Assembly: GCA_032622095.1 (NCBI GenBank)
Contig: CP136063.1
Coordinates: 282,899,426-282,963,425, forward strand
DNA length: 64,000 bases
Source: Siphonodentalium dalli
Lineage: Eukaryota > Mollusca > Scaphopoda > Gadilida > Siphonodentaliidae
Reading direction: 5' to 3'
Below, piece by piece: positions 32,644-45,340 of this stretch. Within the stretch, counting starts at the first letter, position 1; each line of letters opens with the position of its first letter. Both the position numbers and the translations under genes were made by a program. The notes beneath the pieces are model-generated. The model did not search any database and was not told where the DNA came from. It saw nothing but the letters and a program-made list of their open reading frames with translations.

Positions 32644-33937
32644 GTTAATTTTTTGTCTATATATATGAACGAGTAGGGTCTGTCTGCATGTTTTCTGTCC
32701 GCTTAAATTTGAATATATACGCGACCATTTGCGTTAAAAACTTCCCAACCAAATTATCCAGTGTGTGAATCAATGTGGAACTGGTTCCACATTAAGTTGT
32801 ACGCTATAGATACCCGCTATATACATGTAGGAAACACAACACTTCTACATTAATGGACAGCCAAGGTGGGATTTAAAATACAACAACTCGAAAGAACACT
32901 GGAGTATTCCTGATGATGTTTCTATTCTCTATATCAACCGAGAGTACCAATATTTTGTATAGTATTGTATAGTATAGTATTGTATAGTATTTTATTATAA
33001 ATAATTTTTATATTTTTTATTTTCAATAATTTTATTTTCAAACATTCATTCGGGTGTTGTAAAATCCCATCGTCGATTGCCTCAGCGAAGCCGCAAGCCT
33101 TTGCCTCACAGTGGTTACATATATGAAGGCAGGCATGCGATCCTCTCGTCAGTAGCACCTGGAATTATAAAATAATATCGCTTAGTGGACTTGAACTTAG
33201 CTAATATTAGTAACAGATATAGCTGTACACCCCTCCGACTGTATGTTTTAGTACTCTCCTCATTATTGTTTTAACCATTGCTGAATATTGAAAAAAATAA
33301 TTTTCTAAGTCGAAAAATGTCATATAACTCCACACAAAAAGGTCTGACATATTTCATAATCATATATGTTCGCATGTTCCCATGGTACTAAATATATATA
33401 TGCCAAGCCAAAAAAACAAATGACCGCAAAACTTAGGAATAAAAACTCGGAAAATTGCATCCACGAAAGGACGAACAAGCTGCTTCCTGTATAACCCCAC
33501 AAGTTGTGGGCCACAACTCGTTGCGAGTGTATAATCAAATATAAAGGGTAAAAATCGGCACACCGCTGCATTTTTCTGAAAAAGTTGGATGTAAATCATT
33601 TTTTTTTATGTCGGCCTTCCGAGAGTGATGACAAGTCAGAGTTAACAATATGACATACATCAAAAGTTATATGTTTACCAAACATGTACTTCGTAGTTGG
33701 ATTTCAGTTACAGGTTACAGTTCAGTTATATATATAAGTCACCGCCTGGATGTTATGTTGTACCAGGAGACATATACAACATTATGAACACCCAGAACCA
33801 TTGTGGCCACGCAAAAGTCAAATGAAACGCCCATCATCTGCGGCAAATTTGCTTTTTCGACCAGAAATTGAAGATGGCAGACCTCAGCAAAATCACGACT
33901 AAGCGGACAGATTGTTTACAACTAATGATTAAATTTT
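32644..33937. other. no gene recognised
   Basis: AT-rich, with a short ATAGTATTGT microsatellite at about 32,955-32,995 and otherwise no supported feature. Confidence 0.4.
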
Positions 33938-34393
33938 TCGGGACTAACCGGACAGTATTTTCGAGGTGGGTTCCTACATCAAAAGATGAAATTTGGAATT
34001 TTGAGACAGTCCGTGAAAATACTCAAAATATGCATTTGTGGGGGGAAAACAGGCCTTTCAATCGGTGTATAGGTTGTTGCGACAGTTGTCTGCGATGAAT
34101 GTGAAAAGTATGATTTTCTGGGATATTTTGGGGAAGAAATCGTCTCGCGGCGATGATTAAATGACATTTTTTCCGCGATCGAACAATGGCAACTGACTTA
34201 AATTGATCGTCGGTGTCCGAACATTAGCGAAGAAATACTCACTCACCTTCAGTTGGTCAGATATGGTATCCAAGCGTTTATTTTTCCAAAAAAACGTCAA
34301 AAAATGTCAACAAATATTTGTCGACAGATATTTCTCCACCTCGAAATCTACGACTTCCGGTTTTGGTTCGTGTCCGTTGATCCACTGTGACTA
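33938..34393. repeat. 457-bp inverted repeat, right arm
   Basis: Reverse complement of 26946-27402. Together the arms bound about 7.4 kb. Confidence 0.85.
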
Positions 34394-34403
34394 TGCTATA
34401 CTG

Positions 34404-34810
34404 TCTGGGTGAGAGCCAGAGCACAAACCTTGCAAAAAAGGGGTAATTTTCGGTGCTGTTTGTCGCCTTATGTCATTTTATGGGTGCAACACCTATTAAT
34501 TGATGTGCATATGGGCAAGGAATAGTGCACGCATCTTTAAAAAAAATTGCAAGATAGTAAAACTTCAATAATTCCCAAAAACAGCTTTACCGGTATGTCA
34601 ATTTGGGTAAATCTCTTATTTTGGTTTGTTTAGTCGCAAAAGTATTTTCCCCCACATCAGACTGATGGGGGAATGGCCATCGGTTAAATACAATATCAAT
34701 TTATGTCGGTGAAATTGAAAGTGTCACAATATTCACGATAAACACAAAATTTTCAGTTACAGTGAAATTACTCCATTTTTGTTAGGTTTGTGCTCTGGCC
34801 CTCACCCAGA
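34404..34810. mobile_element. fold-back MITE-like element
   Basis: The left end TCTGGGTGAGAGCCAGAGCA is the near-perfect reverse complement of the right end (TGCTCTGGCCCTCACCCAGA), with about 30 bp per arm and 350 bp of AT-rich interior. Non-coding. It lies just beyond the EnSpm transposase C-terminus. Confidence 0.65.
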
Positions 34811-34842
34811 TAAACTTTTTTGTCCATCAAAATATTGTTATT

Positions 34843-35435
34843 CTAATCACAGTCAAACCTATTTGGCATCTCGCAAATGAAATATCTACCAGTGCGTTTC
34901 ACATGAACAATAATGCAAGAAGAGACAATCCTATCAACTTGAATAAAATGTGTTGTATTGGCTGGATTTACACAGTGTATGTTACTGTCAGTTGAGTATC
35001 TGCCATCAAGAGGATGTAGAAATGCTCCACATAAATCTTTATCAGAATATGAGAAGCAAACGAACGATGTTACAGAACCAAACCTTTGGATGCCATTATC
35101 TGTGTATTTAATCACACTTTGGTCCCTTCTAACCATCCTTGTATATATATAGTCTGTACCATATATGAAGTAGTTTTTCCTCCTCATATAAATCATGTTG
35201 AAAACTCGAACAACACTTTCAGGAATGACTCCAAATTCTTTGAGAGTGTTATGTTCTATCAACAACAGACTTCTAGCAACAAAACTACCAACAACACAAC
35301 AGTGTTCATTGATTTCTGTCCAATTTGAGTGCTTGTTCATGATAAACCTCTTGTGGAAAATGTCTTCATCACTGTCTTTAATAAGATATTTCTCAGACAA
35401 AATTGGAACTGCCTGAAGAATGTTCATAGTTTTTA
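34843..35435 (-). pseudogene. EnSpm/CACTA-like transposase, C-terminal part
   Basis: A 194-codon frame (from ATG at 35427) that follows the DUF4218-like part once the 35436-36357 repeat is ignored. It contains NILQAVPILSEKYLIKDSDE, NEHCCVVGSFVARSLL and VDRIVSSCIIVHVKRTGRYF. C-terminal regions of animal EnSpm-like transposases have a similar size and place, but this segment alone has no diagnostic motif. Confidence 0.55.
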
Positions 35436-36357
35436 TACGCCCTTTTGAAAAAAAGGCCGTATTATAGTATTGGTCTGTCCGTCCGGGCGGGCGTCCGTTA
35501 ACCTGTTGTCCGGATGATAACTTTAGTTAGAGTGAACCAAATTTAATAAAATTGGTATGTGGGTTTATTAGCCGAAAAGTAAGTTCAAGTTCGAATTTGG
35601 GTTCCGCCCGCCAATTTTCACCGGAGTTATGCCCCTTATTTGACGTTTTTTGACTTAGAAAATCTTTGAAATTTGTTGTCCGGATGATAACTTTAGTATA
35701 GTTTATCGGAATGAATCCAAATTTGGTATATTACTTTCTCCCACCAAAACACAGGTCAAGTTCGAACTTGGGTTCTGTCCGACCATTTTTGGCAGAGTTA
35801 TGCCCCTTTTTCGACTCAGAAAATTCAGTTTTTCTTATGTTTTTTGGTTTCAGGATGATAACTCGATTTTGGAATGTTTATACGCAAAACCCGTTTTTTT
35901 GTGGATTACATATATCGAAATACAGCTCAAGTCCGAATTTCGTTTTAATCTGATAATTTTTGCGAGAGTTATGGCCCCTTTTTTGACGTAATTTGACTTA
36001 GAAAATCCCTGAAATTTGTTGTCCGGATGATAACTTTAACTAGAGTGAACCGATTTCAATCAAATTTGGTGTGTGGGTTTATTAGGAGAATAGACAGCTC
36101 AAGTTCGAATTTGGGTTCCGTCCGCCAATTTTCACCGGAGTTGTGCCCCTTATTTGACTTAGAAAATCCCTGAAATTTGTTGTCCGGATGATAACTTTAC
36201 TTAAGAGCTTATCGGATTCAATGATAATTTGGTATATTACTTTCTCCCACCAAAACACAGGTCAAGTTCAAATTTGAGTTCCGTCCGCCAATTTTAACCA
36301 GAGATATGCCCCTTTTTTCCCCAGAGAGGGCGTATTTTGCACGCCCAGCGTAGCTCT
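35436..36357. mobile_element. 0.9-kb repeat inserted in the EnSpm transposase
   Basis: Starts GCCCTTTTGAAAAAAAGGCC and ends AGCGTAGCTCTTGT. It contains five units spaced about 170 bp apart, each with TTGTCCGGATGATAACTTTA, an AAATTTGGTAT phrase and GAGTTATGCCCCTTTTT. It separates the HGTQAVDKQ segment from the C-terminal part of the transposase. No clear target duplication was seen. Confidence 0.75.
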
Positions 36358-36886
36358 TGTTATTAACTGCTTGTCAACTGCTTGTGTCCCATGTATGTTT
36401 TTTTTAATAAAACCGTTCAAATCTTCAAACACAAAACAGTTATTGCAGAATAACGGTCCATTTGCTCTCACATTATCTGTCAAGTGCACAAGCTGATGAG
36501 CATTCATTGTAAGAAAACGAGCGGAATATAACTCAGCAAAGTTAGACAAAAATTCCAGAAGACACATGTGTGCTATAATTCCAACTGAGCTGGAGATATT
36601 TCTTCCCCAGAAAGTATATGGATTGATCTTACAAAGAGGCAAAAATGTAAGAACCAATCAGGTGAGAGAACACTCTGTAGCACTGGAACACCCCAATACA
36701 ACAACAAAATTCTGAACTCGGATGCTTTCCAATGAACAAGATCAGATAAACTACGTGGTATCCGTGTTATATTGAAATTGATGGTCTGATATGTTGAAGA
36801 TCACCATCTACTTTTGGAATCTCTTGGAAATAAGAATAAGATTTATGTTTGTGCTCTTTGCTGAACCACAAATTCAACTAGAGGGG
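36357..36886 (-). pseudogene. EnSpm/CACTA-like transposase, DUF4218-like region
   Basis: On the minus strand in several frames: LWFSKEHKHKSYSYF, then ITRIPRSLSDLVHWKASEFR, ILLLYWGVPVLQSVLS, HFC, then after a shift FAELYSARFLTMNAHQLVHL, VRANGPLFC, FEDLNGFIKKNIHGTQ. The sequence R-PR-L----HWKASE-R--LLY--PVL followed by LTMN-HQL-HL---VR--GPL-----F-FED-NG is the conserved EnSpm block around DUF4218. At least three frameshifts. The upstream part of the protein is 8.45 kb away, beyond the inserted block. Confidence 0.8.
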
Positions 36887-36924
36887 TAAAATTCTGGCCT
36901 GCAGAATTTTGATACTTCCATATA

Positions 36925-37345
36925 AATTCCCCATCCCCGATCACCATCCATAATTCAATCCTCCACCCACCGCTATTCTATCCTTACCCATAAACCGCTT
37001 CATAACCCTGATATTTCGATAAGAACAACCTTAGTCGTAGCCGATCTATAATCACAACCCTTTCCATATACATATCTACAGCACTTAACTCTAACCCAAT
37101 AAAATACCCTGAACATATTCATTACCCTCCCGCAAACCATATCCATAGCTATACATTGACCTTACCATAACCCTTTCGATAAGCATAGTCATACATACAC
37201 ACGTACCCAAAACCAAATCCTTTGTAAAACTGACACCGTCACATTTTTGACATTCACAATATCCACAACTGTAACCCAATTTATAAACCACATCATGTCC
37301 ATAACATTAACATTAAACATAACACTGATCTACACATATCTATAA
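36925..37345. repeat. G-poor, CCATAACC-rich stretch
   Basis: About 400 bp with strong strand asymmetry: few G on the plus strand and many CATAACC, TAACCC, CCATAT words without a fixed period. It may be a degraded satellite. Confidence 0.5.
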
Positions 37346-37900
37346 TCATATACTTAATGTATTATATAGTCATCAGGGTATAAAATATTAAATATGAGTC
37401 GAAGAATTCTGACCGGAAATTATTCTATTGATTAATATTGATTTCATTTCGAATATCTACTGGTCTAAAAATGTGTGGTTGTTCAGCTAACGAACAATAG
37501 TTGTTACTGTTACCAGTGACCAGGTCTGTTCTAAAAATAAATCAATAACTTGTCCCAATTAAACATCTCATTTCATAATGAAATATTTGAAATAAATTCA
37601 ATATGAGCTGATAGAAGTCTTTCCGGACAAGGGTCTTTAATTCATATTTATCATTTTGTATCCACAAAACTATTTCAAACTTGTTATTTAAAGAGTTAGT
37701 CATATTGTTAACCCTTCACATTAAATTTTATAACTGTATACTGTCATCCGGGAGTATTTTTCTACATGATAAGTGAATGCATGTAATATCTATCAGGCAC
37801 TTAATCTTGATTAACTCATTGGGCATTCATTTGAAAAGTTAAACAAATTCACCGAATTTACACGTGGATAGTACCGACCACATCCAATTTGTTTTATCTC
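37346..37900. other. no gene seen
   Basis: AT-rich, unassigned part of the inserted block. Confidence 0.4.
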
Positions 37901-38840
37901 AATTTCTCCATTTTGTTCTTTGCTAGTTTAACTTGAAGTTGCCAAAAGCCTCGACCAACCGATGCGTGTTCTCCGTTAGACGGATGGCTTTTATACCACA
38001 GTCAAACTTTCAGGATGTATCTATTGTATACTGATGCAGATGCTCATACATTTCACTCACTCCTTCATTATCCTGCCTGAATTTCGACTTTTGCCATATA
38101 TCGATGTAGGCTGTGTTCCTATGCATGTAGTATGTATTACGCTATATATCGTCGCCACGAGTGAATCATTTGCTCTAAAACTTAAGAAATCGCACCAGTG
38201 TTGGGCGTTGGTATCCCTTATCACAACCAGACGTCAACAAAATTTTATCTCCATATTTGATTTTTCCAAGTATTTTTAGACTTTTGGTTTTTGTTGGAAT
38301 TTGCCAATATGTACCCACCTGAACACGAGCTGTCCGTTAGTCAGGTTGCTCTGTGAGTAGAGGGGTCAAACTTTGGGATATTAACAAAAATATATCAACG
38401 TACCTGCTCCTGCATTACCTCGCTCCTTCATTAACCCTTTCGGATTTGGCGAGAAAAATAGATTAGTGATACAGCACTTAAATATACGTGTTAACATTAT
38501 AAAGCCTCGCCACGGGTAAACCTTCTACCTTAGGGCAAATTAAGCAGATATCGATAAGTTGCGCTTGGATACTATCTATCATATCCACTATTCAAAAAAA
38601 TTTAATATCGATGTTTGATTTTTAGACAATTCCCCCCCCCCCCCTTTGATTTTCGTTGGAAATTGCAAAAAGTCTGAACTCACCGGAAGCTAGCACGCTG
38701 TTTGATAGTTTACTGTTACAGTAGAGCTGTCAAACTTTGGGGGGCTACCTACGGGATAATGCAGTACCTGCTCCTACATTAACCTTGCTCATCAATTAGC
38801 CCGTTGGATTTGGCGCCAAAAATAAGTCATTTTTATTGTC
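37901..38840. repeat. diverged ~350-bp direct repeats
   Basis: Two to three diverged copies share GATTTT-GTTGGAA, AGTCAAACTTTNNGG, ACCTGCTCCTRCATTA and GGATTTGGCG-AAAAATA (compare 38,270-38,470 with 38,620-38,830, and weaker at 37,910-38,100). The G-less run near 38,631 is a C tract. Confidence 0.55.
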
Positions 38841-39139
38841 GATGTCGTAGATCGGTAACGGTTTGGGAAAAAACTTAAAAATGGTATATTCCGGTGCGAA
38901 TCACTCTTCCCATTCGGAAAATGCAATAAAAATATTATACCGCTGGACTTGTTTTTTTGTTGTTTTTTTTGTTTTTTTTTGTGCAAAATCTGCCGTTTAC
39001 ATCCGCCACCCGTCAGCCTGGTCTCACCACCCTCGGCCTGGTCTCATAACCCCGACCTGGTATCATTACCCAGCATGGTTTCGGCGCCTCCCCGGTTATG
39101 CTTCATCCTCTACCATGCTCCTTCATTAGCCGAATTATT

Positions 39140-42100
39140 TAATTTTCGATGGTCTGTAACTTGGACATTTCTCAACCGATTTACAAAATTCTTTCAGGAG
39201 GATCATTAGTACGTCCTATAGATACACGACAGTAAAAATAGTTGAAATCATCGCAAAAAAAATTGCGAAAATTTTGCCCCCACCCAAACCCCAAAAATAT
39301 AAGTTCGTCCCTGTTCAAAACTTTTTTTCGTATCAAGTTGCTAATGATTAACTGCATAGAAGCTCTCAAATTTGGATATCCTGCATGCCATAGCCAGACA
39401 CAGGATATGAAATAAATCGAGTTTGGCTAACCATGGGCGACAACTCTGTGGCGAAAGCGCGGACATAAATTGTAATGCATTCACCCAATAGGGCATACTG
39501 AGTTGTACATATGGTCCAAATTTGGAGTCTCTGCTGCTCATATTTTTCGAGATACAGCAAACCCATTTGTTCACAAAAGGGGAGATAACTCTGAAAATCA
39601 AGCGCGGACAATATCCTATATAGTCTATTGACCTAGAATTATTATAGGTCTATATACGTACGAAATTCCAGATCTCTATATATTGTACTTCCAGAGATAT
39701 AAGAGTTACAAAATTGCTAAGAATAATAATAATAATATTGGAAAAAAATAATAAATTGAATAACAATATACTTCCATATTAAAATATGGAAGTATAATAA
39801 GGGAATCGCGCGAAATTGATTGGAATGTCGATAGTATGGTTTATTGACATTTCTGTGTTCAGTTGGAACGTTCTGGTGTGACCCCCACCCATGCCTCGAA
39901 ATTTGGTGACGCGGATAGAAAATTCGCCATATCTCGGCCAATTTTCGCGATATCGAGCTAATTTTTGCGTCACTGTGTTCGTATATGATGTCCCTTTAAT
40001 ATTTAGTAGGGTTCTGGTACGGTATTGTGGCGATATTCTACTATGTAGGCCAATATGTATGTTGTTCAGTACATACTTTTCGAATATCTCTGGTCTCCAT
40101 CGTCGTATTACCACAAGTAGCTAATCGTTTTGAAGTACTAGAAATTCCCCATCGAATGACACCAAACGTGTGACGATCGGTTGAAGAAATTTAAATTCAT
40201 AGTGCATTTTCTGTAAACTTGAACAAAAGGAAGGGGCCACAATTTCTACATTTGTCAACCGATTCACAAAATTCACTCATAATGGCCCTCAATACATATT
40301 ATAGATACTTCACAACAATTTTGGTTCAAATCGGAGACAACAAAAAAATGACCAATTTTGACCCCATCCCTAGTGCGGACAAATTTCACTCGATCTTGGT
40401 CAAAATTTTACCAACTCGTGTTCTCTCTATGTATAACACGCTCACATAAACCAAATCCTGTTTATGTGCGTCGTCTAGGAGGAGATAGAGTGACAAGCAC
40501 TTTCTCCTCAATTGATGTATGAATACAATTTTCGATGGTCTGTAACTTGGACATTTCTCAACCGATTTACAAAATTCTTTCAGGAGGATCATTAGTACGT
40601 CCTATAGATACACGACAGTAAAAATAGTTGAAATCATCGCAAAAAAAATTGCGAAAATTTTGCCCCCACCCAAACCCCAAAAATATAAGTTCGTCCCTGT
40701 TCAAAACTTTTTTTCGTATCAAGTTGCTAATGATTAACTGCATAGAAGCTCTCAAATTTGGATATCCTGCATGCCATAGCCAGACACAGGATATGAAATA
40801 AATCGAGTTTGGCTAACCATGGGCGACAACTCTGTGGCGAAAGCGCGGACATAAATTGTAATGCATTCACCCAATAGGGCATACTGAGTTGTACATATGG
40901 TCCAAATTTGGAGTCTCTGCTGCTCATATTTTTCGAGATACAGCAAACCCATTTGTTCACAAAAGGGGAGATAACTCTGAAAATCAAGCGCGGACAATAT
41001 CCTATATAGTCTATTGACCTAGAATTATTATAGGTCTATATACGTACGAAATTCCAGATCTCTATATATTGTACTTCCAGAGATATAAGAGTTACAAAAT
41101 TGCTAAGAATAATAATAATAATATTGGAAAAAAATAATAAATTGAATAACAATATACTTCCATATTAAAATATGGAAGTATAATAAGGGAATCACGCGAA
41201 ATTGATTGGAATGTCGATAGTATGGTTTATTGACATTTCTGTGTTCAGTTGGAACGTTCTGGTGTGACCCCCACCCATGCCTCGAAATTTGGTGACGCGG
41301 ATAGAAAATTCGCCATATCTCGGCCAATTTTCGCGATATCGAGCTAATTTTTGCGTCACTGTGTTCGTATATGATGTCCCTTTAATATTTAGTAGGGTTC
41401 TGGTACGGTATTGTGGCGATATTCTACTATGTAGGCCAATATGTATGTTGTTCAGTACATACTTTTCGAATATCTCTGGTCTCCATCGTCGTATTACCAC
41501 AAGTAGCTAATCGTTTTGAAGTACTAGAAATTCCCCATCGAATGACACCAAACGTGTGACGATCGGTTGAAGAAATTTAAATTCATAGTGCATTTTCTGT
41601 AAACTTGAACAAAAGGAAGGGGCCACAATTTCTACATTTGTCAACCGATTCACAAAATTCACTCATAATGGCCCTCAGTACATATTATAGATACTTCACA
41701 ACAATTTTGATTCAAATCGGAGACAACAAAAAAATGAACAATTTTGACCCCATCCCTAGTGCGGACAAATTTCACTCGATCTTGGTCAAAATTTTACCAA
41801 CTCGTGTTCTCTCTATGTATAACACGCTCACATAAACCAAATCCTGTTTATGTGCGTCGTCTAGGAGGAGATAGAGTGACAAGCACTTTCTCCTCAATTG
41901 ATGTATGAATACAATTTTCGATGGTCTGTAACTTGGACATTTCTCAACCGATTTACAAAATTCTTTCAGGAGGATCATTAGTACGTCCTATAGATACACG
42001 ACAGTAAAAATAGTTGAAATCATCGCAAAAAAATTTGCGAAAATTTGCCCCCACCCAAACCCCAAAAATATAAGTTCGTCCCTGTTCAAAACTTTTTTTC

Positions 42101-45100
42101 GTATCAAGTTGCTAATGATTAACTGCATAGAAGCTCTCAAATTTGGATATCCTGCATGCCATAGCCAGACACAGGATATGAAATAAATCGAGTTTGGCTA
42201 ACCATGGGCGACAACTCTGTGGCGAAAGCGCGGACATAAATTGTAATGCATTCACCCAATAGGGCATACTGAGTTGTACATATGGTCCAAATTTGGAGTC
42301 TCTGCTGCTCATATTTTTCGAGATACAGCAAACCCATTTGTTCACAAAAGGGGAGATAACTCTGAAAATCAAGCGCGGACAATATCCTATATAGTCTATT
42401 GACCTAGAATTATTATAGGTCTATATACGTACGAAATTCCAGATCTCTATATATTGTACTTCCAGAGATATAAGAGTTACAAAATTGCTATGAATAATAA
42501 TAATAATATTGGAAAAAAATAATAAATTGAATAACAATATACTTCCATATTAAAATATGGAAGTATAATAAGGGAATCGCGCGAAATTGATTGGAATGTC
42601 GATAGTATGGTTTATTGACATTTCTGTGTTCAGTTGGAACGTTCTGGTGTGACCCCCACCCATGCCTCGAAATTTGGTGACGCGGATAGAAAATTCGCCA
42701 TATCTCGGCCAATTTTCGCGATATCGAGCTAATTTTTGCGTCACTGTGTTCGTATATGATGTCCCTTTAATATTTAGTAGGGTTCTGGTACGGTATTGTG
42801 GCGATATTCTACTATGTAGGCCAATATGTATGTTGTTCAGTACATACTTTTCGAATATCTCTGGTCTCCATCGTCGTATTACCACAAGTAGCTAATCGTT
42901 TTGAAGTACTAGAAATTCCCCATCGAATGACACCAAACGTGTGACGATCGGTTGAAGAAATTTAAATTCATAGTGCATTTTCTGTAAACTTGAACAAAAG
43001 GAAGGGGCCACAATTTCTACATTTGTCAACCGATTCACAAAATTCACTCATAATGGCCCTCAGTACATATTATAGATACTTCACAACAATTTTGGTTCAA
43101 ATCGGAGACAACAAAAAAATGACCAATTTTGACCCCATCCCTAGTGCGGACAAATTTCACTCGATCTTGGTCAAAATTTTACCAACTCGTGTTCTCTCTA
43201 TGTATAACACGCTCACATAAACCAAATCCTGTTTATGTGCGTCGTCTAGGAGGAGATAGAGTGACAAGCACTTTCTCCTCAATTGATGTATGAATACAAT
43301 TTTCGATGGTCTGTAACTTGGACATTTCTCAACCGATTTACAAAATTCTTTCAGGAGGATCATTAGTACGTCCTATAGATACACGACAGTAAAAATAGTT
43401 GAAATCATCGCAAAAAAAATTGCGAAAATTTTGCCCCCACCCAAACCCCAAAAATATAAGTTCGTCCCTGTTCAAAATTTTTTTCGTATCAAGTTGCTAA
43501 TGATTAACTGCATAGAAGCTCTCAAATTTGGATATCCTGCATGCCATAGCCAGACACAGGATATGAAATAAATCGAGTTTGGCTAACCATGGGCGACAAC
43601 TCTGTGGCGAAAGCGCGGACATAAATTGTAATGCATTCACCCAATAGGGCATACTGAGTTGTACATATGGTCCAAATTTGGAGTCTCTGCTGCTCATATT
43701 TTTCGAGATACAGCAAACCCATTTGTTCACAAAAGGGGAGATAACTCTGAAAATCAAGCGCGGACAATATCCTATATAGTCTATTGACCTAGAATTATTA
43801 TAGGTCTATATACGTACGAAATTCCAGATCTCTATATATTGTACTTCCAGAGATATAAGAGTTACAAAATTGCTAAGAATAATAATAATAATATTGGAAA
43901 AAAATAATAAATTGAATAACAATATACTTCCATATTAAAATATGGAAGTATAATAAGGGAATCGCGCGAAATTGATTGGAATGTCGATAGTATGGTTTAT
44001 TGACATTTCTGTGTTCAGTTGGAACGTTCTGGTGTGACCCCCACCCATGCCTCGAAATTTGGTGACGCGGATAGAAAATTCACCATATCTCGGCCAATTT
44101 TCGCGATATCGAGCTAATTTTTGCGTCACTGTGTTCGTATATGATGTCCCTTTAATATTTAGTAGGGTTCTGGTACGGTATTGTGGCGATATTCTACTAT
44201 GTAGGCCAATATGTATGTTGTTCAGTACATACTTTTCGAATATCTCTGGTCTCCATCGTCGTATTACCACAAGTAGCTAATCGTTTTGAAGTACTAGAAA
44301 TTCCCCATCGAATGACACCAAACGTGTGACGATCGGTTGAAGAAATTTAAATTCATAGTGCATTTTCTGTAAACTTGAACAAAAGGAAGGGGCCACAATT
44401 TCTACATTTGTCAACCGATTCACAAAATTCACTCATAATGGCCCTCAGTACATATTATAGATACTTCACAACAATTTTGGTTCAAATCGGAGACAACAAA
44501 AAAATGACCAATTTTGACCCCATCCCTAGTGCGGACAAATTTCACTCGATCTTGGTCAAAATTTTACCAACTCGTGTTCTCTCTATGTATAACACGCTCA
44601 CATAAACCAAATCCAGTTTATGTGCGTCGTCTAGGAGGAGATAGAGTGACAAGCACTTTCTCCTCAATTGATGTATGAATACAATTTTCGATGGTCTGTA
44701 ACTTGGACATTTCTCAACCGATTTACAAAATTATTTCAGGAGGATCATTAGTACGTCCTATAGATACACGACAGTAAAAATAGTTGAAATCATCGCAAAA
44801 AAAATTGCGAAAATTTTGCCCCCACCCAAACCCCAAAAATATAAGTTCGTCCCTGTTCAAAACTTTTTTTCGTATCAAGTTGCTAATGATTAACTGCATA
44901 GAAGCTCTCAAATTTGGATATCCTGCATGCCATAGCCAGACACAGGATATGAAATAAATCGAGTTTGGCTAACCATGGGCGACAACTCTGTGGCGAAAGC
45001 GCGGACATAAATTGTAATGCATTCACCCAATAGGGCATACTGAGTTGTACATATGGTCCAAATTTGGAGTCTCTGCTGCTCATATTTTTCGAGATACAGC

Positions 45101-45340
45101 AAACCCATTTGTTCACAAAAGGGGAGATAACTCTGAAAATCAAGCGCAGACAATATCCTATATAGTCTATTGACCTAGAATTATTATAGGTCTATATACG
45201 TACGAAATTCCAGATCTCTATATATTGTACTTCCAGAGATATAAGAGTTACAAAATTGCTAAGAATAATAATAATAATATTGGAAAAAAATAATAAATTG
45301 AATAACAATATACTTCCATATTAAAATATGGAAGTATAAT
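39140..45340. repeat. ~1,386-bp tandem array, 4.5 near-identical copies
   Basis: ATTTTCGATGGTCTGTAACT starts at about 39,140, 40,531, 41,916, 43,301 and 44,687, so the unit is 1,385-1,386 bp. Copies differ by roughly one to a few bases per kb plus single-base indels. The fifth copy stops after about 655 bp at the palindrome TACTTCCATATTAAAATATG. Each unit holds diverged sub-units (compare CTCAACCGATTTACAAAATTC with GTCAACCGATTCACAAAATTC about 1.07 kb later), so it is a higher-order repeat. Open frames recur only because the DNA is repeated. Confidence 0.95.

Larger units (their letters stand above)
36887..45340. mobile_element. 8.45-kb inserted block with tandem array
   Basis: It interrupts the EnSpm transposase between GICLGIMKT (coding to 45341) and LNLWFSKEH (coding from 36886). 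Its left end has a hairpin, AAAATTCTGGCCTGCAGAATTTT-like (36888-36910), then ATACTTCCATAT. Its right end has a 26-bp palindrome (45311-45336) whose outer half is the inverse, ATATGGAAGTAT. It holds a C/A-rich stretch, diverged repeats and the 1,386-bp array. Whether it is one element or several is not decided. Confidence 0.55.

Noticed and set aside
37000-37345. Interstitial telomere array
   Set aside because: TAACCC words are present but with no regular 6-bp period.
39181-45153. Sets of 62-111-codon frames repeated every 1,386 bp on both strands
   Set aside because: They recur because the DNA is a tandem array. Both strands and several frames are equally open and no domain is recognisable, so they are not reported as genes.
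36887-45340. The inserted block as a Helitron
   Set aside because: The hairpin at the right end is not followed by CTRR and no Rep/helicase coding is present.
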